64,000 nucleotides of DNA from Kiritimatiellota bacterium (lineage in GTDB: Bacteria > Verrucomicrobiota > Lentisphaeria > Oligosphaerales > JAADHN01): assembly GCA_013151865.1 (NCBI GenBank), contig JAADHN010000160.1:38356-102355 (forward strand), read 5' to 3'. Under the pieces are notes generated by a model, which worked only from the letters and a program-made list of their open reading frames with translations, searched no databases and was not told the origin of the DNA. Made by a program: the position numbers and the translations under genes. Positions 44,191-52,772 of the stretch are shown here, in pieces. Numbering within the stretch: the first letter of the stretch is position 1; each line of letters starts with the position of its first letter.

Positions 44191-46428
44191 CTACTCTTCC
44201 GAATCGGAAACGAGACCGCCGTAGTAATAATACGTGTAAGCGGAAAAGTCGCTCTGGCTCGCGTATTCGGCGCGCAACGCGTTGAGAATAAACCCCAGCA
44301 GGTTCACGCCGTTGTTCCGCAGGTTCTGCAGGCCGCGCCGCATGGCTTCCCGGGCAGTCTGCCCAACCTGATACACCAGTACGGCGCCGTCGGTCATTCC
44401 CCCCACAATCATGGCATCCGGCACCGGAAGCGCCGGCGGCACATCCACCAGGACCACGTCGAATTCGGCAGCCACGTCCCGGAAAAACTGCCGGGCACTG
44501 GGCAGGGAAAGCCATTCCGAGGGCTGCGGGGCCACGGTCCCGCAGGTGATAATCGACAGGTTGTCCAAACCGGGCGCCAGAAACACGTCCTCGGACGCCA
44601 TCTTGCCCACGGCAATGTCGGCCATCCCCTTGACCGCATCCTGCCACGACAGCTCACCCAGGAGAACGTCCGACAGTCCTCGCTCTTTGGGAATGCCGAA
44701 CTGCGCAAACAGGTTCGGCTTGCGCATGTCGGCCCCGACCAAGAGAACACGCCGCCCCAGCTGCGCCATGACCAGCCCGAGATTCGCCGTGGTGACCGTC
44801 TTCCCCTCACCGGTGTTGGCACTGGTAATCATCAGGACTTTCGCGCCGGTTTGATTCATATAGAACTCGATGTTCGTTCGCAGGGTACGGTACGCCTCGG
44901 TCACAGGGGACTTGGGAGTGTACAGCGGGGCCAATTCGATGCCGTGCGGCGAATGGAGCAACTGCTGCCGACCGTAAATGAAACTGGACCAGTTGCGCGC
45001 CATGGCCAGGAAACGCCCCAACCAAGCCCGCACCGTGTGCAGCAAACTCTCCGAACGACCGGCACTCGCTTCGCGCAAGTCGGACTGAATAAACGGCACG
45101 ACCGCCAGTACCGGCAGATTGAAGGTCTCCTCGAACGCGGCGATCGTCGCAATCGACGTATCGAGGCTCTCCGCCAAGAACGCCAGGCCAACCCCGAGCA
45201 AGAACCCGAGCACGACGCCGGCCAGCGCCACCCGAACCTTGTTGCTGATCAGTCGGGCCGCCTGCCTGGCCGGGCTGACGATTTCCGCGATCTCCGGAGC
45301 GTCCAAGGCGGCGATCCGTGCTTCTTCGTAGCGGCGGCTGAGGAACACCGCGAGTTCTTCGGCAATGTTCTTGCGCCGAATGATCTCCTGCACCTGCTGC
45401 TGCAAGGCCGGCAATTTCGTCAGTCTCTGATTCAACGCCTCGCGTTTCTTCAACAACATGTCGCGCCGCCCCTCGAGTCCGGCAATCTCAGTTTTGAACC
45501 GGTTGGCAGTCGCGTCCAGAATGCTCATGACCTCCACGTCCCGAGCCTGCCGGGCAGCGTCCAAGAGTGCCTCCGCATGGCGGACCTGCGGGTGGCTTCT
45601 CGTGTAATTCCCCGTCGCGAGAAAACCCGTTTTCTCCAAATCCAGGCTGAAAATCTTCCCCTTCACCATCTCGAGGTAACGCGTTGGTGAAACATGCACA
45701 TCGGCGCTCGGCCCCACTTTCCGGGCCTCCGCCACCTGCGCCTCAAGAAACTTCACCCTGCCTTTATACTCCTCGAGCTTGACATCGAGATCCGAGAGCG
45801 ACTCTTCGAGAGTCGACAACCGATTCACAAGGTTGACCCCCTCGCTCTCCACGTCGATCAGACGGTTCTTCTCCCGGAATTCCTCCAGCCGACGTTCGTC
45901 GCTGGCCAACTGAGTCAACAATTCATCGCGCCAGTTCTCAATTTGGCGCCGCATCGTCTGGGCGCCGCGCATGATCGTTTCCTCGTGATACTCCTTGAAC
46001 GCTTTTGCCACGGCATTGACGACCGCAACCACTTCCGTGTTGTTGTACGAGGTCATCCGGATGTTGATCAGGTCGGTGCCCGGTTCCTGTTCCACCACCA
46101 GGGCCGCGCGCATACGCTGGGCCATCTGTTCGATCTTCGCCGTGGACGTGGCAAGCTGGGCCGCGGCCCGCCGCAGAACACGGTAGCCGACAATCTCGTG
46201 CACGTACGTCTGGATCTTGGTCTGCGTCTGGTAAAAGGCGACCCGGCGCATATCCGCAAACGTCTGGCGACGAGCAACTTTAACCTGGGACTGCGCCGTG
46301 TACTTCGGTCGCTGACGCCACGCCCAGACGCCGCTCACCACGCTGCTGGCCAGCGTGACGACGAAAATCAGCGTCTTGCGGCGCAGAATCGTGCGCAAAT
46401 AGTCCCGAAGTTCCAGGTCCTGTGCCAT
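44191..46428 (-). CDS. Polysaccharide co-polymerase with BY-kinase domain (Wzc-like)
   Basis: The protein has 745 residues. The N-terminal Wzz domain is bounded by two membrane segments (about 20-36 and 405-425), with long coiled-coil helices between. The bacterial tyrosine kinase domain has Walker A SANTGEGKTVTT near 535-545, Walker A' VLLVGADMRKPNL and Walker B FDVVLVDVPP. A C-terminal tyrosine cluster (YTYYYYGG) is the autophosphorylation tail. It controls chain length and export together with the Wza-like channel encoded just upstream. Confidence 0.92.
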   Translation of the reverse strand: MAQDLELRDYLRTILRRKTLIFVVTLASSVVSGVWAWRQRPKYTAQSQVKVARRQTFADMRRVAFYQTQTKIQTYVHEIVGYRVLRRAAAQLATSTAKIEQMAQRMRAALVVEQEPGTDLINIRMTSYNNTEVVAVVNAVAKAFKEYHEETIMRGAQTMRRQIENWRDELLTQLASDERRLEEFREKNRLIDVESEGVNLVNRLSTLEESLSDLDVKLEEYKGRVKFLEAQVAEARKVGPSADVHVSPTRYLEMVKGKIFSLDLEKTGFLATGNYTRSHPQVRHAEALLDAARQARDVEVMSILDATANRFKTEIAGLEGRRDMLLKKREALNQRLTKLPALQQQVQEIIRRKNIAEELAVFLSRRYEEARIAALDAPEIAEIVSPARQAARLISNKVRVALAGVVLGFLLGVGLAFLAESLDTSIATIAAFEETFNLPVLAVVPFIQSDLREASAGRSESLLHTVRAWLGRFLAMARNWSSFIYGRQQLLHSPHGIELAPLYTPKSPVTEAYRTLRTNIEFYMNQTGAKVLMITSANTGEGKTVTTANLGLVMAQLGRRVLLVGADMRKPNLFAQFGIPKERGLSDVLLGELSWQDAVKGMADIAVGKMASEDVFLAPGLDNLSIITCGTVAPQPSEWLSLPSARQFFRDVAAEFDVVLVDVPPALPVPDAMIVGGMTDGAVLVYQVGQTAREAMRRGLQNLRNNGVNLLGFILNALRAEYASQSDFSAYTYYYYGGLVSDSEE

Positions 46429-46518
46429 CTATCGGGTCTTTCACTGCAACACCCACCGACCGCACGGCACCGTCGGGTCTTTTCAGGGCACGCCCCGGCC
46501 ATGCAACGGCAAGTCACG

Positions 46519-47655
46519 TCACCGGCTGTTGTTGCCGGAGAAAACATCGTCCTGCAGAAACACGAACTGCCGGGCAAGCGAAATCGGCAGTCCGACCACG
46601 GAGAGGAATTCGCGAAAAACGGCAATGTGGGACAGGGGCACGTAGATCGTGTCCCCGTTCACCAGGCGAACGTCTTCTTCTTTCAAGCCGTTCTTCAGGA
46701 TGCGGTCGAGATCAACCCGGATCACCTGCGGTTTATACAGATCGCCTCGAACCAGCAGCACGCGTTTTCGGGTGCCGCTCGGCAGAATACCCCCGGCTTC
46801 CGCCAACACCCGACTGATCCGGTTGTCCCCGCGCAGACCGTAAACCCCCGGTGCGCCAACGTGGCCCATGACCAGCACCGAACCGGTTTTCTTCATCTCC
46901 GGCAGGTAGACCGTTTCACTGCCGCGCAGAACGATGTTCTTCCGCATGTCGCCGGCCAGAATGCGCTCCAGGTCCACCACCTCGGTGCGCCCGTCCGGAT
47001 ACACGACCCGGATGTTGTGCAAGTCTGCCTTGTCCGTGTATCCACCCGCCGCCATGATGAAATCCGTGAGCGGCGTCGCCCCCTTGATCGGATACACGCC
47101 CGGTCCGGTGTCCCGGTTCGGGTGCATTTTCACTTCGCCGACAATCGCCACAGTGGCCCCGACGTGCCGGGTGATCCGAATGTTGACCATCGGGTTGTTC
47201 AGGTTCCGCGAAAGCTTTCGCCTCACCTCGTCCCGAACTTTCTCCACTGTCCGACCGAAACACTGGACCTCCCCGACCCCGGGAATGAATTCCTTGCCGT
47301 CCGGGCGAACCACCCCTTTGTACGGAAACTGTGCCAGTTGCGTAATGCCGTCCTGCAGCCAGACATCCACCACGAATTCGTCTTCCGAGTTGAGGGTCAC
47401 CGCCTCACCCACCTTCTGGCGGGCGGCTTCGAGTTCTTCTTTGCGCTTCGTCGCCTCGATCCGGGCCTTTTCTCGCATTTCTTCAATGATCTGAGATCGC
47501 TGGCGGGCCAGGAGCTGGGCCTCCGTAAGGGTCTGGGAATCCAACGTGATCGGGTGCAGAGGCGGAGGGGTGCGGCAACCCGAAAGCCACCCGAGAAGGA
47601 CGCCCCAAGCGCCGACACGAAGGCCGGCCCGGACAAATGTTCGTTTCGGCATCAT
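46519..47655 (-). CDS. Polysaccharide export outer-membrane lipoprotein (Wza-like)
   Basis: A 378-residue protein; tandem ATGs at 47655 and 47652. The signal peptide ends in a lipobox (WLSGC). The Poly_export domain (DVWLQDGI..., PGVGEVQCFGRTVEKVRDEVRR) and two SLBB domains (VAIVGEVKMHPNRDTGPGVYPI; VLVMGHVGAPGVYGL) follow. Such proteins form the outer-membrane channel for capsule or exopolysaccharide. Upstream lies an 11-bp motif shared with the TolC-like gene at the right end. Confidence 0.9.
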   Translation of the reverse strand: MMPKRTFVRAGLRVGAWGVLLGWLSGCRTPPPLHPITLDSQTLTEAQLLARQRSQIIEEMREKARIEATKRKEELEAARQKVGEAVTLNSEDEFVVDVWLQDGITQLAQFPYKGVVRPDGKEFIPGVGEVQCFGRTVEKVRDEVRRKLSRNLNNPMVNIRITRHVGATVAIVGEVKMHPNRDTGPGVYPIKGATPLTDFIMAAGGYTDKADLHNIRVVYPDGRTEVVDLERILAGDMRKNIVLRGSETVYLPEMKKTGSVLVMGHVGAPGVYGLRGDNRISRVLAEAGGILPSGTRKRVLLVRGDLYKPQVIRVDLDRILKNGLKEEDVRLVNGDTIYVPLSHIAVFREFLSVVGLPISLARQFVFLQDDVFSGNNSR

Positions 47656-47775
47656 CCGTTTCCCGTGCCCATCCGACGGCCATAGCCTGCCTCGGTCCGG
47701 CAACGCGCAAAGCGCCCCGACGGATGTGCGCCATTGAGCCGAACCCCGGCAAATCCAGCGGCCACTATAAACTTG

Positions 47776-47786
47776 GTACTATATCG
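47776..47786 (-). promoter_or_regulatory. CGATATAGTAC element upstream of the Wza-like gene
   Basis: The minus strand reads CGATATAGTAC, including a -10-like TATAGT, 121-131 bp before the ATG. A weak -35-like CTGGAA is 17 bp upstream. The exact 11-mer recurs upstream of the TolC-like gene (63933-63943). Confidence 0.45.
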
Positions 47787-47846
47787 ATTATCAGGCGTTT
47801 TTCCAGTTTTCGCCGCGCGGCCCCAGCCCCGTGGGATACCCGGAAC

Positions 47847-50800
47847 TCACCGCCGGGCAGGCAGCAGCGTAAACGTCCGCACCTCCCCGAACCCCGTCCG
47901 ACCGGCCGCCGTCATGTGCAGTGCGACCCGGCTGCGACGGTTCACGCCGGGAGTCAGAACCACCTCCCCGAAGTCCGCGTCCGCCAGGTACACGGTGCGG
48001 GCCGGAAGAGCCAGTCGCACCTGAACGTCCGACCCGACGGCTGATGCCAGGTAAACCCCGCCCGGCTTGCCCCCCGCTTCCGCCGGCGGAACCCAAGTCG
48101 CCTCCTGAATATTCCCCACCGAAATCCGGGCCCTCACCGGCACACCCGGCTCGACTCGCACCACACTGCCGTCCCCCGCCTCCAGCCACTTCCCGGAAAC
48201 GTCCTGAACTTCGATCCAATTGAACTCCGCGTCGAGATACTTCGGCGGATTTCGACCATTGCAGAGGGTGTTGCCCACGGCCACCAGCGGCGTATTCACC
48301 GATGTCGAACCGGTCCCGGCGGTCCGAATCCCCAGGCCCTTGCCGGTTCGGCGCGCCCGTGCGTAGGCGTCCTTGCCCGCGTGGAAAGCCAGGTACCAAT
48401 ACCCGCCCGGATGAGCATCCCGATCCACCGACAGCCATTCCCGGGCTTCCATATGCGGACGGACGGCCTGAATCCGCGATGAATACTTCCGGAGCAGTTC
48501 CGCCGCAGGACGAGGAGAACCGTCGGGGTTGACGACCCCGAAATCGCTGCGCTCCCCCACGCGATACCCGCCGGGCCACCACCAGGGCGCCGTCCCGTTG
48601 GCCCCTGCTTCCAACACCATGCGGTAGAACAACTCGTGATAAGCCGCCTGTCGAACATATGCGTCAGGATCCGGACGCATCCGCCGGCGATCCCACACGC
48701 TCGTCCCGAATTCGGACCAGACAATCGGCTTGCCCCGGGTGGTGAAATGGACGTACCGGGTGATGAAACCGGCGACGTTGTACCCCTCCTCGCTGTTCGG
48801 AATCGAATACCCCTCCGGACAGATGAAATCGATGTGCTTGGGCGTGGCCGTAAACGTGAAATCCTGGGGCAGCGTGTTCCCCTGGCGAAAGCTGATCAGG
48901 TGGTTCGGGTCCAGACGCCGCAGGGCCCGGACCGCCCTCCCCCATTTTCGACTCATCAGATCGTCCATGAACCGCCGGTAGGCCGCAATCATCACCCGCC
49001 ACTCCCCGTCCTCGCGAAGCTGGCGGTTCGTCGGACCCGCAACCCGTCCCGAGGCGTTCCGGGGCGCACGGAAACCCCAATCCTTCTCCGCGTCGGCCAC
49101 ACTCCCGTACCGCTCGCCGATCCACTTCTCCCAGTCACGGTCCCAGCGCCGCCGGGCGTCTCCCCGAAAAACCCAATTGCCCGGCTCCCAAATGATGTCG
49201 TAGGCATAAAGCACCGGGTTCGCAACCAAGTGCGACCGCCGCAAAAACTCTTTCACCTGCGCTTCATCGAACGCCAGCGGCGACGCACCCGGGAGAAACC
49301 CATTCACTCGGATCCCGTGGCGACCGCAACGACGGAGAAAGTCCTCCAGGTTCGACACGCCGTCCAAGCCGCCCAGTTGAATGCTCACCATGTTCATCCC
49401 CAACCGTTCCATCAGGGCCAGGTCCCGCTCGATCTCCTGCGGGTCGTAATAGGCCGGCCTGAGCCAGCCCGCCGAGTAGTCCCCGGGATCCATTCCCGAA
49501 ACATACAGGGGCCAATAGTTGATCCCGACCGGACGCCAGACCTTTCCGCCGACAACGAACTCACTGCCCCGGACGCGCACGAACTCATCCTTGTCCGACG
49601 CATCGTCGCCCAGCAGCCCGAAATCGTGCGTGATCCGATCCACGACACGACCCGCGACGCGCAGCTCCGTCTCGACGATGCAATCCCCCCGAACCGACCG
49701 CCCCGGAATCCAGTCCGTCGAAAAAACCCCGCTTCGGCGGGGCGCGAGCGGCAGTCTGCCGGCCCGTTCGAAAACCACGTTCCCACTTCCCGCGGACCGC
49801 ACCCTGAATCGAACCTCGGCCACGGTCTGCCGCTCCGACGCATTCATAACCTCGGCCCCGAGCGCCACGCTCTCGCCCGGCCGGCGCGAAAAGCGGTCCG
49901 TGCCGCCTTCCAGCAGAAAAACGCCGGCACGGACCCGCCGGACCACGGCCGTCAGCGCCTCGATCATGGCCGGGGACGTCGCCTCCGCCTGATTGCGGAG
50001 TCCGCACCCGGCGAATACCGCCCCCCTGTACGGAAACCGCCGGTTCACCAGCAACCACAACAGCGTGCCCCGCCGCTCCCCGCTCACATCAACCGCTTCG
50101 ATCAGGGGCGCCCAGCGCCACTTCCGGGAATACCCGAACCCGGCCCCGTGCGGTCGGGGGATGCACGAGATGGCGTCCGTCGGCGTCGACAAGCCGCCGA
50201 TCCTCGGCAGCAGTGCTTGTCCCGGAGTCATGCGCACGCTGGAAATCCCGCGGAGCGGGTAGGTCTTGTACGACGGGTAGAGCGTCTCGATGGACGGCAG
50301 GCTCTCGAGAGCGCGTGCGAGCGTGTCCCCAAAGGGCGACCGAGCGCTCCCTATGTCATCGATCCAGAACGTGTGCGGGCCGCGCCCCACCCGCGGCGTG
50401 TGCGAGTGGGTCAGACCAAAACAGAGTTGGCGGGCGTCGGCGCATTTCAGCCGATCCCCGGGCCCGCCCCGGGTGTCCCCCGCCTTCGAGTCCGGCCAAT
50501 ATCCAAAATCTTCCGGGGCCAGGACCACATACCGCCAGTCCGGGCCGAGGGGTACGGTCGCAATCCAGCGGGCCCCGTCCGCCTCGTCCACCTCAACCGC
50601 CAATTGCGGCGTGGCAGCGTCGCCCCGAGCGTAAAAACACAGCAAATCGTCGCCTTTTCCATACAGTGCGGGCAACTGCGGTGAATAATAGGTGTTCCAA
50701 CCGGGCAGATCGGCTGTCCAAACTTTGAGCACCCGGCCGTGCGGCGACCCCACGTCCTCGATCTCGATCCCCGACGCGACGGACCGGTCGTCCGTCGAGC

Positions 50801-51959
50801 GGCTCCATCCCTTCACCCCGTCGCCCCGGTCGAATGCGAACACACGATGGCGCGGCTTTTGCCCGCGAACCCGCGCGCCGATGATCGCGCGGTTGACCCA
50901 CTCTCCGTCATGCTGCCACACAGGGTCGGTGAACGGCGGCCCGCCGATCGTGAGCAGGTTCCCGTGCCGGCGCAGATACAGTGTCAGAGCGCGGAATGCG
51001 GCGGCGGGGTAAACCACGGAGTGGGGAACGACATACAGAAAAAAGCGCTCCGGCGTCAGCACCCGCGGATCGGCAGCGGCTTCCCCGGTCAAGCACGTCA
51101 CTCCGAAACCCGCTTTGCGCAGCGCCTTCACCAGCCGGTCGGTCGCACCGAGGTCCGTGCCGGGGAGGTCGTCCCGGAAAACCGCCAAATCTCCGGCCGG
51201 CCCGTGTTCGACCGCAATGTCCACAGCCCCGGGGGCCGGCCGAAGCGGCGCCCGGACTTCGAAATCGGCAAAGGCCGCCTCGGTCCCGCGCACGATCAAT
51301 CCCGGCGCGCCGGCCGTGACTGCCGGCGCCCCTCCCAAGCGGTAGCTTACAGCGGCAACCACTCGGCCACCGGCCTCGAGGTCTGTCACGCGGGCGACCA
51401 CCTTGTCCCGTCGGAGTTCGAGAAACAAACGGTACGCACGTCCGTATTCCCAACGTACGTGCGTGTCCTTCTCCGTCACCCGCTCAAGACGCGTTCCCGT
51501 GCCATTCTGCGCCTGCCAGACACCGTTCAGGCTCTCGATGAAATCGATGTATCGTTCCCCGTTAGGCCCTTCCGTCAGCGCCAGAAGCCAAAGGTTCGAC
51601 GAATCGGCGAACACCGTAATGCCGGCAAAGTTCCACCCCCCGCCGGTCGAACGTTTCCGCGGAATCACGGTGGCGGCCACACGCTGTTCGCCGAGAAACG
51701 GCGCATCCACCGAATAGGCGAGGGCATTCCAGCCTTCGGGCGCCGCGCGCACAACCAGGCGCCCGTCTTCGATCCGCCACTCTCCTCCCGTGAATTCCCA
51801 GCCGTCTGCGGAGTCCGCAAAACTGTTGAAAACGGCCGGCTCGGGCCCCCAGATCGGCCGTTGAACGCGCCGGCTCGCCCCGCGAGTCGCGCCGGCAACC
51901 GAGACACTCGCGGCAAGGACGGCGACGGCGGGAAACATCACGCTCGGAAAAAAACGCAT
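47847..51959 (-). CDS. Very large secreted clan GH-A glycosidase-like protein
   Basis: A 1370-residue exported protein; ATG 51959 behind GGAGG, signal peptide 1-23. The N-terminal half holds jelly-roll domains (FADSADGWEFTGGEWRIEDG; a second around FDRGDGVKGW) and a GATase-like segment. An Ig-like part is followed by a GH5/GH2-like barrel (about 830-1190) opening VGINYWPLYVSGMD. Candidate catalytic acids are in YDIIWEP (about residue 925, NEP position) and PIVWSEFG (about 1081). Placed directly before the Wza-Wzc-ligase block and co-oriented with it, it may trim the exported polysaccharide. The neighbouring gap has its own promoter-like element, so linkage is uncertain. Confidence 0.75.
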   Translation of the reverse strand: MRFFPSVMFPAVAVLAASVSVAGATRGASRRVQRPIWGPEPAVFNSFADSADGWEFTGGEWRIEDGRLVVRAAPEGWNALAYSVDAPFLGEQRVAATVIPRKRSTGGGWNFAGITVFADSSNLWLLALTEGPNGERYIDFIESLNGVWQAQNGTGTRLERVTEKDTHVRWEYGRAYRLFLELRRDKVVARVTDLEAGGRVVAAVSYRLGGAPAVTAGAPGLIVRGTEAAFADFEVRAPLRPAPGAVDIAVEHGPAGDLAVFRDDLPGTDLGATDRLVKALRKAGFGVTCLTGEAAADPRVLTPERFFLYVVPHSVVYPAAAFRALTLYLRRHGNLLTIGGPPFTDPVWQHDGEWVNRAIIGARVRGQKPRHRVFAFDRGDGVKGWSRSTDDRSVASGIEIEDVGSPHGRVLKVWTADLPGWNTYYSPQLPALYGKGDDLLCFYARGDAATPQLAVEVDEADGARWIATVPLGPDWRYVVLAPEDFGYWPDSKAGDTRGGPGDRLKCADARQLCFGLTHSHTPRVGRGPHTFWIDDIGSARSPFGDTLARALESLPSIETLYPSYKTYPLRGISSVRMTPGQALLPRIGGLSTPTDAISCIPRPHGAGFGYSRKWRWAPLIEAVDVSGERRGTLLWLLVNRRFPYRGAVFAGCGLRNQAEATSPAMIEALTAVVRRVRAGVFLLEGGTDRFSRRPGESVALGAEVMNASERQTVAEVRFRVRSAGSGNVVFERAGRLPLAPRRSGVFSTDWIPGRSVRGDCIVETELRVAGRVVDRITHDFGLLGDDASDKDEFVRVRGSEFVVGGKVWRPVGINYWPLYVSGMDPGDYSAGWLRPAYYDPQEIERDLALMERLGMNMVSIQLGGLDGVSNLEDFLRRCGRHGIRVNGFLPGASPLAFDEAQVKEFLRRSHLVANPVLYAYDIIWEPGNWVFRGDARRRWDRDWEKWIGERYGSVADAEKDWGFRAPRNASGRVAGPTNRQLREDGEWRVMIAAYRRFMDDLMSRKWGRAVRALRRLDPNHLISFRQGNTLPQDFTFTATPKHIDFICPEGYSIPNSEEGYNVAGFITRYVHFTTRGKPIVWSEFGTSVWDRRRMRPDPDAYVRQAAYHELFYRMVLEAGANGTAPWWWPGGYRVGERSDFGVVNPDGSPRPAAELLRKYSSRIQAVRPHMEAREWLSVDRDAHPGGYWYLAFHAGKDAYARARRTGKGLGIRTAGTGSTSVNTPLVAVGNTLCNGRNPPKYLDAEFNWIEVQDVSGKWLEAGDGSVVRVEPGVPVRARISVGNIQEATWVPPAEAGGKPGGVYLASAVGSDVQVRLALPARTVYLADADFGEVVLTPGVNRRSRVALHMTAAGRTGFGEVRTFTLLPARR

Positions 51960-52057
51960 CCTCGGGCCTCCGTGCGCCTCAACAGTGGAGAACGTGCCGT
52001 ACGGGGACACGCTCGGCAAAGCGTGCCCCCGACCGGCCCTCTCTCTCTCCCCCGGCG

Positions 52058-52097
52058 AATGGACCGTGGAAACGCCGCTCACGGCAGACGGTCCATT
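52058..52097 (-). terminator. Hairpin downstream of tRNA-Thr
   Basis: A perfect 10-bp stem: AATGGACCGT at 52058-52067 with ACGGTCCATT at 52088-52097, loop 20 nt. It lies 13 bp beyond the tRNA 3' end in its direction of transcription. No T-run follows, so it may be a weak terminator or a processing signal. Confidence 0.4.
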
Positions 52098-52109
52098 GCG
52101 GAAAACGAA

Positions 52110-52185
52110 TGGAGCCGGCGGTCGGATTCGAACCGACGACCTGCTGATTACAAGTCAACTGCTCTACCAACTGAGCTACACCGGC
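52110..52185 (-). tRNA. tRNA-Thr (anticodon TGT)
   Basis: A 76-nt cloverleaf with encoded CCA: acceptor GCCGGTG pairs with CGCCGGC, D-loop AGCTCAGTTGGTAGAGC, anticodon loop CTTGTAA (TGT), T-arm GGTTCGAATCC. Reads ACA and other Thr ACN codons. Confidence 0.95.
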
Positions 52186-52772
52186 CAAGTCCGTCGATGA
52201 GAATAAGACAGACGGAGCAGAAACGGCAACAAAACCAAAAAGATAATTCCTGCCGTAAAATACGCCAACCGTCCCCGCGCCTTTGCCCGGCCCCATCCAC
52301 TCCCCTGGCAGTCGCATCTTCCCCGCCGCAACGGAACCCCGGCTCACGCATTCCAGGATCCGAACTCGACGTTCACTTGCCGTATTGGCAACCGAATCCG
52401 AGAAAGAGAGGGAAGGTGCAGCGATTTCGAACTTCCGCCGATCCTGGTTCGATTCTCCCGGATGGAAAGAGCATGACCTGGCTCCGTCCAGGCCGGCAAG
52501 GCGGGGAACCCGGAAGCCCCGCGCCCTGTCGAACCGAGGCGATTCGACGGACGGGGCCTGGACCGGAATTGCAATCGAGCCGGGGGACGCATACATTGCC
52601 CGCCTGTCCACCGGACCCATCGCAATCCAACGTGTCCGAGCCCCGCATCCCGGCAGACGTGCGCGCCGAAACCGAGGTGCGGAGCCGACGCCCACTTGGT
52701 CTCGAGTCCGAACCGAGCGCGGGCAAAAGCCCGATCCCCGAACCCGCACGAATAAAAGGACCCCGCCCCCCC
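52186..52772. other. Intergenic between tRNA-Thr and lon
   Basis: 587 bp; the left 85 bp are AT-richer and hold the tRNA promoter. The remainder should contain the lon promoter, but no clear sigma-70 or heat-shock (sigma-32) motif was identified. No gene is supportable. Confidence 0.45.
52200..52229 (-). promoter_or_regulatory. Sigma-70-like promoter of tRNA-Thr
   Basis: On the minus strand, TTGCCG (52229-52224), an 18-base spacer, and TATTCT (52205-52200), ending 14 bp before the mature tRNA 5' end. The spacing fits direct transcription with a short leader. Confidence 0.5.

Noticed and set aside
48636..50684. Plus-strand open frame of 682 codons
   Set aside because: Antisense shadow of the large GH-A protein.
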